Origin: Dicaeum eximium
Taxonomy: Eukaryota > Chordata > Aves > Passeriformes > Dicaeidae
Reading direction: 5' to 3'
Assembly: GCA_013396995.1 (NCBI GenBank)
Contig: VWZP01010949.1
Span: forward strand, 485,805 to 549,804
DNA: 64,000 nt
Shown here: positions 48,081 to 62,911 of the stretch, piece after piece
How the letters are laid out: each line of letters starts with the position of its first letter
Numbering within the stretch: the stretch's first letter is position 1
Notes under the pieces: model-generated
What the model was told of the DNA's origin: nothing
The model's database searches: none
What the model saw: the letters and a program-made list of their open reading frames with translations, nothing else
Program-made: the position numbers and the translations under genes

Positions 48081-51000
48081 AGGATAGGATTTTTAACTGA
48101 AAAACTATAGCTTTTGAAAGAACAAATTAAACAAATACCTGTCTAGAGTAAAGGAACTTTTCTAGTCCTTTACAGCCTTCTTTTCTGTCACCATGATCAT
48201 CTGTGCTACACAGATAATCTCTTGTGGCCTCAAAAACTGACTTCACTACAGTTCTGTGCCTGTATTGAATGTCATTTATTTGCAAATATTTAGCTGCTTA
48301 TTAAGCCCTTAGGTCAATTACATTAAAAATTTCATTAAAAATGTAATAAAAGAAATGAAATATGCATTTCTGAAGAAAACAGGGGCATCAGCTAATTAAG
48401 TCAATGTTTAAGACATCTACTTTTATTCCCTTTGCCCATATAGTTATCACAAGTTGCATGCTATGTTCTCAGTCTACAATGAAATTTGTAATAAGGTATA
48501 TTTCTCAGGGTCGTTTGACATGTGAACATATAAACCTTAGGCTCTTACTTTGACATGTTAGTCCTCAAAAGTTCATGTCTCAGTAAATCTTTCATCATAA
48601 ATTCCCATTCCACTCCCCTCCCCCCAGAAAAAAATAAAACCCTTTGTATGGAAAAACACACCTTTCTGACATTTTTAATGCATAACTCTTTCCTGAGACA
48701 GATAATGATTTACTCCTGTATCAAGAAAATTTGCAGCAGTATTCTTCATATCCAGTGTCATGTCATGACAAAGTTCAAGGAATAGAGAAGATGTTACTGA
48801 CTTGCAAAATTGTCATGACAGCCACCAAACACAAATCTTTTTTCTGTTCCTTAATAGGGACATGGTGGATAGAAAATAATGGAAAGAAATCTCAAGCATC
48901 CAATAAATCTTTTATAGCTTGTCAACTAAGTCACCTTGGCAAGAACTGAGGCAATCAGAGCTCTATTCCTGATTCTGACAACAATCAAACTATCTTGATC
49001 AATATCCTTCACAGCACTGCTATTCTTCTTGTATTTAAGTAATGCAGATTACACAAAGCCGTTGGAATATTTTTTCTACAGGTATGTAAAGTGACAATTC
49101 AGTTTAGTTTTTACTTCAGCCAGGCACTTTGGTAAGGCCATTGAATAATTAATTTTTAAGGTATATAGAGATCCCTGTGAAGATATATAGGTAGTGATCT
49201 CCAGTGGATACCAAAAATTAATAGCACAGACTATTCTTTAAATCAAAAACAACAGGAAAATGTCAACACAGCTAATCTGCATGACAAGCAGAAATAAAGA
49301 ATTACTGATTACTGTTCATGAGAATCTAAAGTGCTTCTGGATTAAATATTGATATTTTTTCTACAGACAAACAGTCATAACTATTTTTCAGAAGATAGTA
49401 ATGGATTGCAGATACTTGTTATGCTAATCTGTTTACCATCATATTCATTAAGGAATAGATATTGATCACCCATAAATGAATGCACTAGTTAGTAATACCC
49501 AGTATATATGAGTATTATATTTAATTTATAACTTGCTTCTTTTGTAAAGTTACTTGAAAAAAGAAAAAAAAAGAAAGGACAAAAAAATAAAAATAAAATA
49601 ACCTAGTTGGCAGCAACTTTTACCTGTGATTCACCCCCTGGTAGGGAGGAAAAATGCATGTAGTCATTGGGAAAGACAGAACAGCTGCTTATGGGTCTGA
49701 CAGACTGAATAAACCTCCCACTGAAACTGGGAGCTTGCACAAACTTATAAAAGACAAAGAATTCCCCGTTAAAGCATAAATTCTCATGCCACTAGTAACC
49801 AAAAGAAATTGTCTCAACAAAACATAGCCTGTGACACAGAACAACATGCAATTTTTGATGCCCTTACTTTTCTTTGTACACTCATCTTAATTCTGAAGCA
49901 GATCACCACTTATTCTATAGTTTCTATGGCTAAGAAATTGAACAGGTTTAGAGTTCCCACTGCGTAACTTCCCTTTGGAGCCTCCCTCTTCAATCTGGCC
50001 TGTTGGCTTCAGGGCAGACAGAGACATGTTTGCTGTTCTTTGAATAATGATTTTGACCATCACAAGTACACTCAATAGAAATAAGATCATCATCTTTCAC
50101 AGCTGCAGGCTTAGAGGAAATGCTGCCTTTCAGCCATGCCTCTGCTCTCTTATCCTCAAGCAGCCAAATGAGGTCAGAACTGATAAAATAAGAATAGCTG
50201 GCATCCTGTTACAGCCACCAACTCATGAAGACTATACAAATCCAAAGGATTCACAAGATGACAAAGAAATAATTGGTTTGGGTTTTTTTCTGGAGGAAGA
50301 AAGTTATACTTAAAAAATTACAGTTTAAAAAACAAAAAAATTTACATCTCTTTGCGAAGTTATTTATTTTCAGTGTTTACTTGAGTAATTTTTTACATTC
50401 AGACTGAGGAAGAAATTACTTAGAGAGGCTTCAGAGTTGGATCAATGAGACTGAAAAATCCCTGCCAGGCTGGAGGAAGGGAGGGTTCCATTTTGAGTTC
50501 TATCTCATCCAATTCACAGCATATTTTTCATTCTAACTGGTGTAAAAGCAAACAAACAATAGATGTTTTGTGATTAATTCCTATTACATTATTTTTCTAA
50601 TTCATTCATGCAATTTTTTTCCCCAGCTGTGTGGCTAAGTTACAGCTTTTGTGAATGCATATTAGTCAAGACAGGAGCTACCCCCACTCATTCTAGGTGG
50701 TTTAAATTCAATATAGCCAAGTGCCACTCACTAAAAGGTCAGAAGGTTTGCATCTGGATAATCTTAAAGCTATAGATATTAGACCCTAAAGACTTGATTT
50801 CTTCTCTATTCTTATAATTCTTATAATTACAGAATATTATAAGAATATTCTATATTCTTATAATGTATTTTTATAATACTGTAGGTCTTCTGAACATTTA
50901 AAAGTTACATGGTTCTGTTGTATCTTCAAGGCATAGAAAAGTGATTTGCATTTTCTGTCTTTGTAACAGCCCTAATTGTGACTTTTAGTGTAATTAATAT

Positions 51001-54000
51001 GATCGTTATTCTATTTATTTCCATTAGCATTGCTTCTAATTGTTATTTGTTATTGCTTCTAACAGTACTATTATTTGACTGCAGTTTTTAGATAAGTCAT
51101 CCAAAAAGTGCTTGTGAAAGAAGGCAAAGGCAAAGGGAAACAGAATTTCACTCTGGACCATACAGAATTTGGAGTTCCCTTGGAAAAAAGCTTTTTATTT
51201 AGTATTTGCGCAAGAGCATTTCCTGACAGCGTACCTCTGCAAGACACTCACCCTGAGTCTTCATAAAGCATGTTCCCCATTATGTGCAGTAAGGGAGAGG
51301 AAAAGAGGTTTCCTTGCTAATCTAAACAGTGGAGGAAATGTCCACAGCTCTGTGAAACAAAAACAACTAAGTGACCTTTTCTGCTTGAAGGTTTGCTGCC
51401 ATGCTGAGCACCTACGACTCTGGAAACACAGCCATAATGTCTGTGATTAAACTAAAAGCAGAAAAGGAAGCAAGAGCCAGCTGGAGACACTGAGAACCTT
51501 CTGCTGGGTGATAGAGACATCCACAATCTGACATATTCCAGCCTTCAGCAGCCGAAGACTGCACACAGGCCAGCATGGAGAAATCTTACATGTTGACAGA
51601 GCACAGCTCTTCAGATTTCATCTCAACCCTGCTGAGCAACTGAGATCTGTAATGTGGGCTGAATGGATACACTTGATCTAAAGGAAAACAGCACACTTGT
51701 GAACAGAGGGGTTTAAGTCAGAAGTCCCACATTAACAGGCTATTTCCATTATCTCTGTGTAAGCTCTGTAAGCTGTTGCTTATCAATATTTTCATCAGAC
51801 TTACTCCACCTTAAAAACAAGCACCAAAATGTACTTGGCAGAAGTAAACACATGCTGATATCACTGAATTTAAACTGTAAGCCAAGAACTAAATATGAAT
51901 TTTAAGAAGCATCTTTCTCCATGTCATTAAGTTGTCCATTTAGAATACTTTGTGAACAATTCAACAACCCTAGTATTAAAACTCTCTAATAGATCATGCT
52001 TCAGTTGTAGCTTTTTTCAGCTACTCATCACATAGGTACCTAACTGCACATTTCTTTGGACCATTTCATTTAACAACTTAGCTGTCCTCAGCTCACTTTT
52101 AAATTGCTTATGGAGCTCCTTCTGTGTTTCTATCTTTGGCCTCGGTTTACAACAAAATGAAATCTGAATTTTTTTGTTCTCATTGCAGGAAATTTAATAT
52201 TTCTCTTGCAAGCATTAGTATTTCTGCATTATAACAAGCAAAAAACACATAAGACTGAAGACCAGATGAGAAGATATTTGAAAAGTCTCAAGAATCTGCA
52301 ATGTTGTGTTTTCATTAGTCTCTCTAAACCATCTGAGCCAACACAGAGATATTTTAATGGATATCAAAAGAGGAATCAGGTCTCAGATGTACCACTAGAT
52401 TTTATCTTGTCCAGTATTCAAGCCTAGGTTTAAAGCCTAATCAGCATCAGGATTTGTGTTTGGCTTATGCAGAATCAAAACTTTACAATGGTACTTTGAA
52501 GTTTTGCAGTTAAACTTGTGGTTTAGAACTGTGAAAATCTGAGCTCTGTTCTGCCCAGCTCAGCTCAATTCCTGTCTGAGCTCCAGCAAGCCCCTGAGCT
52601 GCCCTCCACCTTGGCACACCGCCTGGTTTGAAACAGAGTCTGCCTTGTTTGTTCAGTACAAATTCCTGAAACCCAAGATTCCCACTGTGTGTTTTCTATC
52701 ACAAGGGGACCCTGATGTTGGTTGAAGCCTCATAAATCTAAAAAAATGCACATACTCCTGAGCAGTGAAACCTTACAGACATGCTGTCCTTGTAAGGTAT
52801 GAGCTTAGAGTCATAACTGGAAAAAGACGTCTCTCTGAGTTTAGGTAGAAGTAGAAATAGAGTGTACAAGTGACTATGCAACCAGAGATGTGAATCCTTC
52901 AATTCAACTAAATTAGGAAGGGGGTTTACCTCACAAGTTCCCAGTTTAGAATATTTCTGTTTTAAAATGCAATCTTTCAGTAAGTACTATTGTTAGCTAA
53001 GACAAGGAATCGCATTTCTGTCTTATAAATATCACTTGAAGTGTGTGTTACTAACTTTAAAAAAAGGGAAAAATGGAAAAGGGGGAAAAAACCCCAGGGG
53101 ATTTCATTTTATAGTATTAAATGTAGGTGTGGGAGGAGGGAAAGCTATAAGCTCATTGATTATGTTTTTAAGAAGTGGCCATATGTAAGTCATTATAGCA
53201 ACATATCCTGAAGACCATATCCTCACTAAAAAACCATCCTCTGCTTTTAGTCTGTCTCCGGTTTACAACACCAACAATTTCCTCTATGGCTGATAAAGCC
53301 ATAGTTTCAGGATATGAAGAATGAAAATATTAATTCAAGAAGGTAATATGTCTAAATTCTTCATGTTGGAATTAATTAAAATTGTAAAGTAGGAGGAGGA
53401 AGTTGATAGTAAAAGTAATTCCTTGGAGCAAGCATTGGAAGTCAGACTTTGTCATTCCACTAAGTAGGTCAGCAAAAACTTTCTGATACATTTAAATAAA
53501 AATATGTCTGAAAGTTTAAAGACTAGCAAAGGGAAAAATAATCACAATTCAGCAGGAAGAAGATCCTCAACTTGTGCAGATCATCTGTAAACCTCTTAAA
53601 TACTGCTATGTCCACTACAAAATGGAGGAAATGTCTAAGTTAGGTTAATCAACTCAGCCATTTGAGAAGATGCAGAAATAGACTTTATGGCATCAGACTG
53701 TCTGTCAGCTCATCTATATATTTGATTTTATATCACCTTAGTTAGAAAAATCGCCTGAGACCACTGACCTAGACAGAAGACACTGAAGTTCTTGAGGAGC
53801 ATTTCAAAGTAGCCTTCACACTGCTCTAGATACTTTGAGAATGCCAGGACAAGAACTTTAAGCACTAGACTTTTGTGCCCAGAAGTTAGACTAGTGACAA
53901 TAATGACAAAAATTTAGATGGCTACTGTGCAGTTTAGCTGAAAAGGTTAGCTCAAGTACATGATGTTTATCCCAGCTTTACTCTCAGGGATGTTAATTCT

Positions 54001-57000
54001 TTAAGCTTTCCTTGACAGCTAGCCTGGAGAAGCATAGAGCTCAGGTCCCACAGCAAATTAATGTCTCTATGATGCTTTTGTGAGGATGTTACTGGAGTAT
54101 CTCAACCAAGCGGCTGAGAAAAGCACCTCACAGGTAAAAGAATAATTCTAGTTTTCAACACTGCAGAAGATACCGCACATGCTGCTGACTGAGTCATTTC
54201 TAGGAAATCAAACCCAAAATATCTGGCACCATAAATAGCAGCTCAACAGAAGCTCACACAGCATCAAACATCTTTCACTGGTGGCCTCAATACTTTTGGA
54301 CAGGACCAAGCTGTAATTGAAAAAGGGTATATTTCTCAATGAGGCAATATGGATTAACCTATAGGAAACCTTGTGAAAAGATGAAGCACATGAAAAGTCT
54401 AACAAGACTTGGAATTACATTAAATTTGTGGCAAACCATTCTTTGGTGTGACAGGGAATCATCAGTAAGGGATCCTGATATCAGGGATCTGTATGCTGCT
54501 GATTGAAAGAAATGATGATTGGAGTAGCTGAACTGTAAATGTAAGAAAAATCCAAGTGCTATGAAAAATGCAAGGACAGACCCATCATGGAGTTGCCATC
54601 TAAAAGCTCCTTGGGCTGAGGTTCAGCTGACCTTTCTTTATTGCATAAAGGGTCTGATAAACTTCTGATGAACATGACAACAAAATAGCCAAGCAACAAA
54701 ATAGCCAACGAGAAATCTGTGAACTGTAACCATGACTGTTATTGCACAGTTACATGGTGGCAATAAATCATCGCATCAATGTAGTCACTGGTTAACTTAG
54801 TACCTATTTTGCAGCATCTCAGGTTAAGAGTTATATCCTTGAGTAGTTTGTGATCACTGCATAAAGCAAAATACATGAAGTTCTTTTGTTTACAAAGTAT
54901 CAAGAATTAAATGTCTGGTTTTGGCATTATAATGCCACATGCTGTCAGTCTGAATATAGAAATTTCTGGACATATTTGTAAACTCTCCAACAGCTAAAGG
55001 GAGAGGTTCAGGCCTTTTTCACCTACCATTTTTTTTTGTATGATTCCTAAGACCATTCTCTCTGACACAACAAAACTGTAAATATAATTCCAAATGGTGA
55101 AGAACTGAAAAGGTTAGAGAATAGTTGCACGTCTAAATTTTAAGCTCAATTAAATGAATTGGTTCATTGGGCTTTATTACTAACAAACACCTAAATACAA
55201 ATTTGCTTGTGTAGGCAAACAAATTTAAAATGCAATAAAAGAAATATGAGGAGAAATAAAAACTTATGACTGCATATTAAACACCTTCCTCCCAAACAAA
55301 AAAAAGGATGGAAATTACCCTGCAGTTCTTTGCACAGTTTGGCTGGCCCTAATTTTTAATTAGTCAGTTTATGCTTAAGCCACAGTTACTCCTTCCAGCT
55401 TACACAGCAGTATGTCTGAAATATTAAGAATGCCATTTCCTGATGCTACACCAAGTTGCAATAGGATTTTTGGTAGGAAAATATCAAGATGCACTAGAAA
55501 GTCAATGACTTACTAAGTAAACTCACAAAATGTCTTCTCCACCTGCCTACATGCAGATTAATTTTGATTTGCTTTGCTGTTCCTATTTTCTTGTACAGGC
55601 ATAAAGACCACACTAAAATGTAATCTAGCCTTTCTCATTGCAAACCCTTTAAAGAGGCAAACTTCTGAGGTGAGAGAAAAAAAAGAAGCTTGAGAATTTT
55701 TGAGACCACTGTTAAAAGTGTTAAAACTGTTTCAGAATTTTATTTCCAACTTGAGAATGATATGAAAAGAAATAAAAAAGTTACAAAATCATGCCCAAGT
55801 CAATTTGCTAATCTGTGATATATCTAATCTTTATTTCTCTCTATGTCACCTAGTTATATAAATTAATACAGGCAGATCTGACTTTCAGGTCATTTTCTGC
55901 TCAGATAGGACAAACCCCTTATTGGAAGCTAAACATTTTCACCACTCACTTATCATAAAAGAGTGGAGGAGGAAGAAAAGTGAATTAATTGTAACAGTGA
56001 AGGAACAGCAAATTGGAGTGCACCGGGTGCACTGGCACAGGAGGTGCTTGAGCCTGACTCTGCCCTCTGATCTTGACAGCACAAGTTCAAGTTATTAACC
56101 CTCTCAATCTCTGGATAATCTTCTTAGAGTAAGGCACGTCATCTCCTGCATGTATGTTTCAGAAGCTTGAAAATTCTGGAATTTTAGGGGAAAGGTGCTG
56201 TGTATGGACTAGGCATGAGGGAAATTAGATTTCTTTAGACTAGGATGGTTTTCAATGTTCTCCAACCTCTCTAGGAAGTCTGAAGTGTCAGAGTGAGAAA
56301 CATCAAACTGAAGGATTATTTCATTTCTGCTGAATTTGCACCCAGTTGTACTCTGTTTGTACATAAATAATGAAGCTTTCAGAGGCACTTTCAGGAAGAA
56401 GCCCAGGATTCAAAAGTGTCTGCTTTGACCTTCCAGTTTCCTTCCAGAGGTCACAGTCAGGAGCATCCATGAAGACTTTGGCAACCACAGAGGAATACCC
56501 CTGAAAGGACAGTCTTTGTAAAACTGTATGTGCCTTTCAGAAACCTTATACAGTCTGGGCTTCACTGCCTTGAGAAACAGCTTGGATATCCCTCAAGACT
56601 ACACAGAAATGTTAGTTATACAAACACCTGGCCAGATTCTTCCGTGAATGAAACTGGAGTGAAGGCAAAAAAGGGAATAATTTAATTACTTGTCTGATAA
56701 CAGGAAAGGAATGTCTACAAGAAGAGGAGGCTGGATAGAGATAGCTTTATGTTTTCAAGAGAAGAACAAAAGCAGAATAAGCCTTCTGGCTTCTGAGCTT
56801 CTGAGTGCTTCCCAAGGTACAGAGATTTCACTGAGAGGAGAACAGGTGAAATAAAGAGCCCACAGGACAGAAAACCAGTGAAAGAAAGTAATTTAATTTG
56901 TTCAAAAATTCTGCAGATCGACCATTTCATCTTAAAACAAATAATTTTGAAATGCAAAAGGAGAAATCAGGAAAAGAAGGCATTTAAATTGAATTAAGAG

Positions 57001-57533
57001 TATGAGAGTATGAGAGCCATGAAAAATGGCAGAGGTCAGGAAACTCTGCAGGAGGAGTCTGACAAACCGCCATGATGAACAGGAATTGAACTTTGTCTCT
57101 TGATTCCAAGTATATGATCCATCACAATCCTGGCCTGTCATCTTGTAAGATCAAGAGTCTCAGCTGTTAATTTTCTACCCCTCTTGGCTTCTAACAGGAG
57201 TTACTTGAATTGATGCTGTGCTTACTGAAGCACAAATGATAACCATCAACACATCTTCATTCTGATAGGCTAATGTGTTTGGCATGGAGGCCTAATTTGC
57301 TGGAAGGAAAGCTGTATTTAAAAGCTAATATTTAATAAAGTTCTCTTAGTTACACATAGACTACGAATACTTTGTGGCTGCTAGGAAAGTGCAAGAAATT
57401 AACAAAACGGGCTCTGCTCAAGAAGGAACAAAACACTCATAATGCAAACAGGTGTCATAAGATACTAAAAAAATCTTTTCTGAGCCTAAGTGCTCCAGCT
57501 GATTGCAATCTTGTATTAAAGAGCTTTACATGG
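48081..57533. other. Noncoding AT-rich stretch, no gene supported
   Basis: Apart from one AT hairpin near 50.85 kb, nothing was recognised. Open frames are at most 93 codons and without protein features. A slightly GC-richer patch lies at 52,540-52,640 but has no open structure. Confidence 0.5.
50836..50864. repeat. AT-rich perfect inverted repeat
   Basis: ATTATAAGAAT (50,836-50,846) and ATTCTTATAAT (50,854-50,864) are exact reverse complements with a 7-base loop. Extra partial copies of ATTCTTATAAT lie just upstream (about 50,808-50,825), so the unit is locally repeated in both orientations. Confidence 0.85.
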
Positions 57534-57912
57534 TGTATTGGGTTTTTGTAGCAAACATTTTACAAAAAGTCAATTATGAACTGACTACAACCCCCATTGT
57601 CTGTCCCCTGTGTCAAGGTAGTGAAAATCATGAGTGAAGCTGAATCTGGGAAGAAGGGAAGGGTGGGGGGAAGGCGATTTAAGATTTGGTTTGTACTTCT
57701 CATTATCCTCTGATTTGACTGGAAATAAAATAAACTAATTTCTGCAAGTCAGCCTATTTTGCCCCTGATGCTAATCAGTGCGTGACCCCTACCTGTCCTT
57801 ATCTCAATCCACAAGCCTTTGGTTGTATTTTCTCTACCCTGTCTGGCCAAGGAGCCGAGGGATAGAGAGACTTTGGTGGGCACCTGGTGACCAGCCAGGG
57901 CCAAACACGACA
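57534..57912 (+). mobile_element. Internally deleted avian ERVL-type LTR
   Basis: Seen: it starts TGTATTGGGTTTTTGTAGCA and passes within about 50 bases to GAACTGACTACAACCCCCAT, then AAATCATGAGTGAAGCTGAA, a GGGTGGGGGGAAGGCG block, ATTTAAGATTTGGTTTGTAC, an AATAAA signal near 57,724, GTCCTTATCTCAATCCACAA, and ends GCACCTGGTGACCAGCCAGG plus a short tail to ACGACA. From memory, these are the first and last parts, in order, of a large dispersed avian LTR of roughly 1.3 kb assigned to ERVL-type elements. The GC-rich centre of some 900 bases is missing here. No target-site duplication was found. There is no internal retroviral region. Confidence 0.75.
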
Positions 57913-60900
57913 AAATAACATTAAAACAGATAACTTACTATTATTTTAAATAAGCAAATCAGCTGCTGGACAGCAGCAGGTATTTCAGAGAACTGAATAA
58001 CAATGGCATTTTAAATTTATAAAATCATTTATCCTCCAGAGAGTCTCAAAACCTTTGGGGAGTATTTTGTTCATTACAGGAGCTCCAAGGAAACCTCATA
58101 TACCCTTCATAATCAGCAACAAAGAAAACAGATCATAAGCAATTTCTGCGTGTTTTGTAAATATTGGCATGTTTAGCTCTAAATAGCTTTAGTTGCACAG
58201 ATGTAAATTTAGAAAACTCATCTTAATCATGAAATACATAATGAGTAAAACCACTTAATTAGTATATCTCCCTCAGAAATTATTTACCTAATGAGATGTA
58301 ATTGCAGAAAATGCTGTTTAATCGGAACACAATTAGCATATATTCCATACCGTGGTACTTACTCATTACCAAGGACATTCTGTGGTGGTTAACCAGGTCT
58401 TAAAATCACTGCAAAATTTTAACTTTCCACCAGTTGATAACACAAGTCGCCAAGAAAGACAGTTTATGTGAACAGAACGCGATTTCTGTTCTTGCTTTTC
58501 TATTCAATAATAGTATTTTCTCTCAGCTTTTTCCCTAATCCTAAAATCAGAGACTTAAAAACTGAAAGCTAGGAAGTATTTGTAATTTCTTCCATTTGGG
58601 CAAACAGTCTGAATTCCTACAGGCAATTACAGAACTTACTCACACAGTCATAAAAATCGCACATGCAAATGGAACATGGGTCCCAAGTCTTCACAGATGA
58701 TTATTCTCGAAATATCTTATAACCACAAAAGCTGCTTAATTAGGACACCAGGATATCTGATTAGATTTCCCAATTACCAAAATAAAAATGCACCCCAAAC
58801 TAGCTGTAAATCTGAGGGAAAAAAAGAAAAAAGATTGGCAGGCATGTTGCCTTACCCCCTCTCTGCCTGCAGCTGCTCTATGATGAGCTGACAGCTGAGC
58901 AGTGCCACTGTTCACTTACAGGACTGTGACAGGAGACAAGGTGATGGGGTCACCAGTTCACCCAGTAAGGGGGCAGATGCAAACCAGCAAACACAATCCT
59001 GAACCAACAGGGCACTCACTGACAGCTGGAGATGACAGGTTTTCTCATTAGCTAGTCATAGTCTAAAGACACACTCCCTCCAAAATGCATTTTGAATTCA
59101 CATTTATTCATTTAGAGACAGAATCTTAGCCCATTTCGATGTTTTTACCAGCAAAATAAACATTCAAGAAACTGCACTGTAAGAACTGCTGAGACAAACC
59201 CACTTACCTATTCTCTCTGTTACACTACATGGTGATCTCAAAATAGTTTTCCAAAAGCTAAATGGAGCTGTCAGAGCTCAAATGACCCTTATCTAGCACT
59301 GGGACCCATATGGCTGTGTCTGTGCCATGCAACCACTGCACTGTAAGCAGTCATTGGGGTCTCTCAAGGCAAAATGCTCACTCATATTGTCGTGGCACTG
59401 GAACTCACTAGGTGTCTGGGACAACAGTGCTCCAACCAGGCTGTTCTGAGAACCACTGAGGTGCATATGGACAACTACGACACTTCAGGTCACTATTGAA
59501 CAGTGAGAACCAGTAAGACAGCACAGAAAAACCTTGACATATGAAATCTAACTTTACCAAGCTACAACAGGGAGCAAAGGATGGCATATTGCCTGATAGA
59601 CCCTGCACAGGGCTATTTCACAACTGGAGCAGGCAGTACATCTGTGAGCACACAGAAGCAGAGCCACTCCCCTGCCCTAGGCTCATGAAGCCTTCTTTCA
59701 CTGTTCAAAAACAAGGATAATAGGTCCATGAGATGTCAGCATCATACCTTCAGTGCTCTTCATACCAACCTGTCCACTTCATGAACAAACACATGAAGTC
59801 CACACCTATGGCACATTTTCCTTGCAGTTTCACTTGGTGTTTGTCCATCTCTATCATCCAAGGTCCACAGCTGGTACTAGTGAGTATGCAGGCAGCCACA
59901 CTCATGTGAGACAGCTTCTTGGGGTCAAGGGCTGGCTTGCACTGTACCTCCTAGATGAAAGCAGGCAGAGAGGGAGGAAAGAAGGCACAGGCTTGGCACT
60001 GCCTGCCCTTGCACAGAGAATGTCTCTCTATCATCCATTTCATAATCACCACATATGCCAGGAACAGATTTCCTCATCTAATTTGTGGCTGAATCAGAAG
60101 TCCCCCACCCTTGTCCAGAGACATCTTCAAAGTGCTCACATATCAGTCAAGTGAGACTGCTATAAAAAATATGTCTGTAGGAAGGAGACAAAAGTTCCCT
60201 TTATCTTCAGAATAATTTGGATAATGTTCTCTCCTGGATCAGGATGTTCTGAATGCACATGGTGATTGCTCACTGTATCTAGGACAGGCATTGTCACAGA
60301 GGGAATTATGCACTTCACTCATAAAAGAGAAGCAACAATATACTTAATTGATATAAAGTTGTGAGTTTACAAAGTGCAGTGGTAAATGCAACAGTGGTTT
60401 AATGGCAAGGCGTACTCAACTATTTACTATATAGGAAACACAGTCAGACAAAATTCTCAGTGAGAGCTCACAGGCCTATGTGTGAGAAAAGACTACACCA
60501 AAAATTACTGCATCTATATTTAAACCTTTCAAAAACATTTCAAAAATCATGTGATCTCACATGACTTCAGCCCTAGACAAATGAAAACTGAGGATTGACT
60601 CATGATGTGCCCGTTGGGGTTGCTCTGTATCACCCAGGAAGAACAAGTGCCTGGACAGATGGCCTTCAAATGTTTGCTTTAGGGCTCAAACTGGACTACA
60701 TACTAAGACAGGAGACGCTCTTTTCTGCCCATTGTGATTTCTACATGATGGCAGGACTCTAGAGGATCTTCTTTGCTCACAATCCCTGCAAATGGGAAAA
60801 TAAAATTTAATGCTGTCATACTAATGAAGAGCAAAATATTCTTCTGGCACAGGTTAGGTGTGCATCACTTTTATATTATTTTGCCTCTTAACAAAGTGCT

Positions 60901-62911
60901 CTGGGGGCCAACACAAACTGCCACACCATCAGTCCACAAAGGACTTTGTACCATTCCAGTGCAGCAGTCTAAGCCATCTTCCCCAGGCATGCCGGGTTCA
61001 GCTGACCTCCAAACAAACACTTCTTCTGTGGGAGCACTGGGGTAGGTTCCCACATCTCCCTGCTTTTGCTACAACGTGCTGGTAAATCTGTGGCATAAAT
61101 CAGCCTGGCCCACACAGGCCAAAAGCAGGCAGTTTGGGTTGAAGCAAGTATTAGACATACTTTGCCGAGGTCCCTGGGGACAGATATTATCTATTTACCT
61201 ATTAATGTGCAATGTGCCATAAGGTGTAACTGCAGTAACATTCAGGGTATGGGCAGAAGTAAAGTGCATTCTACTGAGCTGGCCCTCTGGGATGATGAAA
61301 CAGATCAGCATGAATGTAGAATGTCAAAGCTGCAGATCAAAAGACTTTCAGCATCACCTAAGCCTTGAAGCCCTTAGCAGCCACAACACCCAACAGACCT
61401 TACAGGTCCTTTATTTTCAAGCAATGTAAATTAGGTGTATTAAGTAGATAGCTTTTACCAGCAGCTTATAATATTGAACAGGTGAGACAAATTATGTAAA
61501 AGCCCATCAAAGCACAGAAGAGGCATAGTAAAGAGGTAATAAACATGTATTTCAATGATTACCATTGTTCTCTGTCTTTTGCGCAGTTTTAGGTACCCAC
61601 AGCAGTCACACAAAATACTAATAGCTTTAGCTCTTTTATATCCTGACATTCATGTTTCTGGGATCTTCAGAGTGACACTGCCTTCACTTCTCAGGGACTG
61701 ACATCCTCCACAGAAATTACTTGGGGTATCCTTTCTGATTTGACTATGCCACAAAAAGTGTGTCAGAAATCTCAGACTGGGAAAAAATTCCTAAGTGTTT
61801 ATATTTCTGGACTGGCAGCTTTCCAAGAGTGCCTGGGCACTGAGCACTATTCCCAGAGAATGAGAAAAAAAAAAAAAGAAAAGGAAAATGGGGAGAAAGA
61901 GAACAAGTGTATTATACAACACTCATAACTTCATCATACTGTGCTGTCTGCTTGCTTATCACCAGAAAGTTTGCCAAGCAAGGAAAGTGCACATTAAGAA
62001 AATCTTGCTCAAGTAACGACCTGATTTCAAGTTTCAACTCTCATAGGCAAGGAAACTGACAGCTACTGGTATTAACAGAGTAAAAGGCACACACAGTCAT
62101 TTTCAGTTTGGAGATACTTGTAGTCCACAGGATAGCAACGGGATTGGCAAAGTTCTACAAAGCAAAAAAAACCCATTAATTTAGTACATCTCCCAATATC
62201 ATTTGCTTCAATAAGAATGTAGCAGTACATTTGAAGTAATACATTTTCTATCATTTTCTCATTGATTTTCAAGGTCATTTTTATCATTTTCAATTGATTT
62301 TCTATCAATTACTTTCCTGAAGAGAAAGTAACATAAACCACTTGAAGCAGGCAGAAATATTGGAGAACTTTGTGTTAAGTGCAGAAGATTTTGTTAGCTC
62401 CACAATGTGTAAGTAAAATCCTGAGCACAACACTGAGTTCCTCTGCCATGACTTTTTCCATTCTTCTTGCAGGAATATGATGCTTACAGAATTTCCAGCC
62501 TTCTTGGCATTTGACATACATTACTGAATCTCTTGACAGAAGGCAAGGTGCTAGAACAAAAAATATTAGAAATGCTTACTCTCTGAATATCAGAAAACAT
62601 TGATATTGCACATTGCAATATTCCAGAAGTCCATTTAAAAGTGTTTATCGTGAACTCAGGAATATGTTCTGTGTTTTTTAGAACTAGTTAATGAGATCTC
62701 ATGCTTCAAAGCTATGATGTGGATTTGGGTTTCTAATGAAATTAAAAATAGACAGAATTTTGCCTCACTTGAGTCTAAGATCTCAACTGTGTGAATCTGA
62801 TGTGCTTTGGAGTACATTCCATGTTTAAATTCAAAACAATTCTGTGTTTAAGGCATAACAAAGGCTTAGTAAAAGAAGACTGCAATATACTATCTTCTTA
62901 CTAAAATAGCA
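57913..62911. other. Noncoding AT-rich stretch, no gene supported
   Basis: No repeat copy or exon could be supported. The segment about 58,140-58,400 is AT-rich and dense in TAATTA-like motifs, and might be a conserved noncoding element, but this cannot be judged without alignment. A 133-codon plus-strand frame (59,753-60,154) shows no protein character. Confidence 0.45.

Noticed and set aside
56022..56036. GTGCACCGGGTGCAC palindrome-like string
   Set aside because: Two copies of a self-complementary hexamer; too short to mean anything alone.
59753..60154. 133-codon plus-strand open frame
   Set aside because: His/Ser/Leu-rich random-looking translation without supporting signals.
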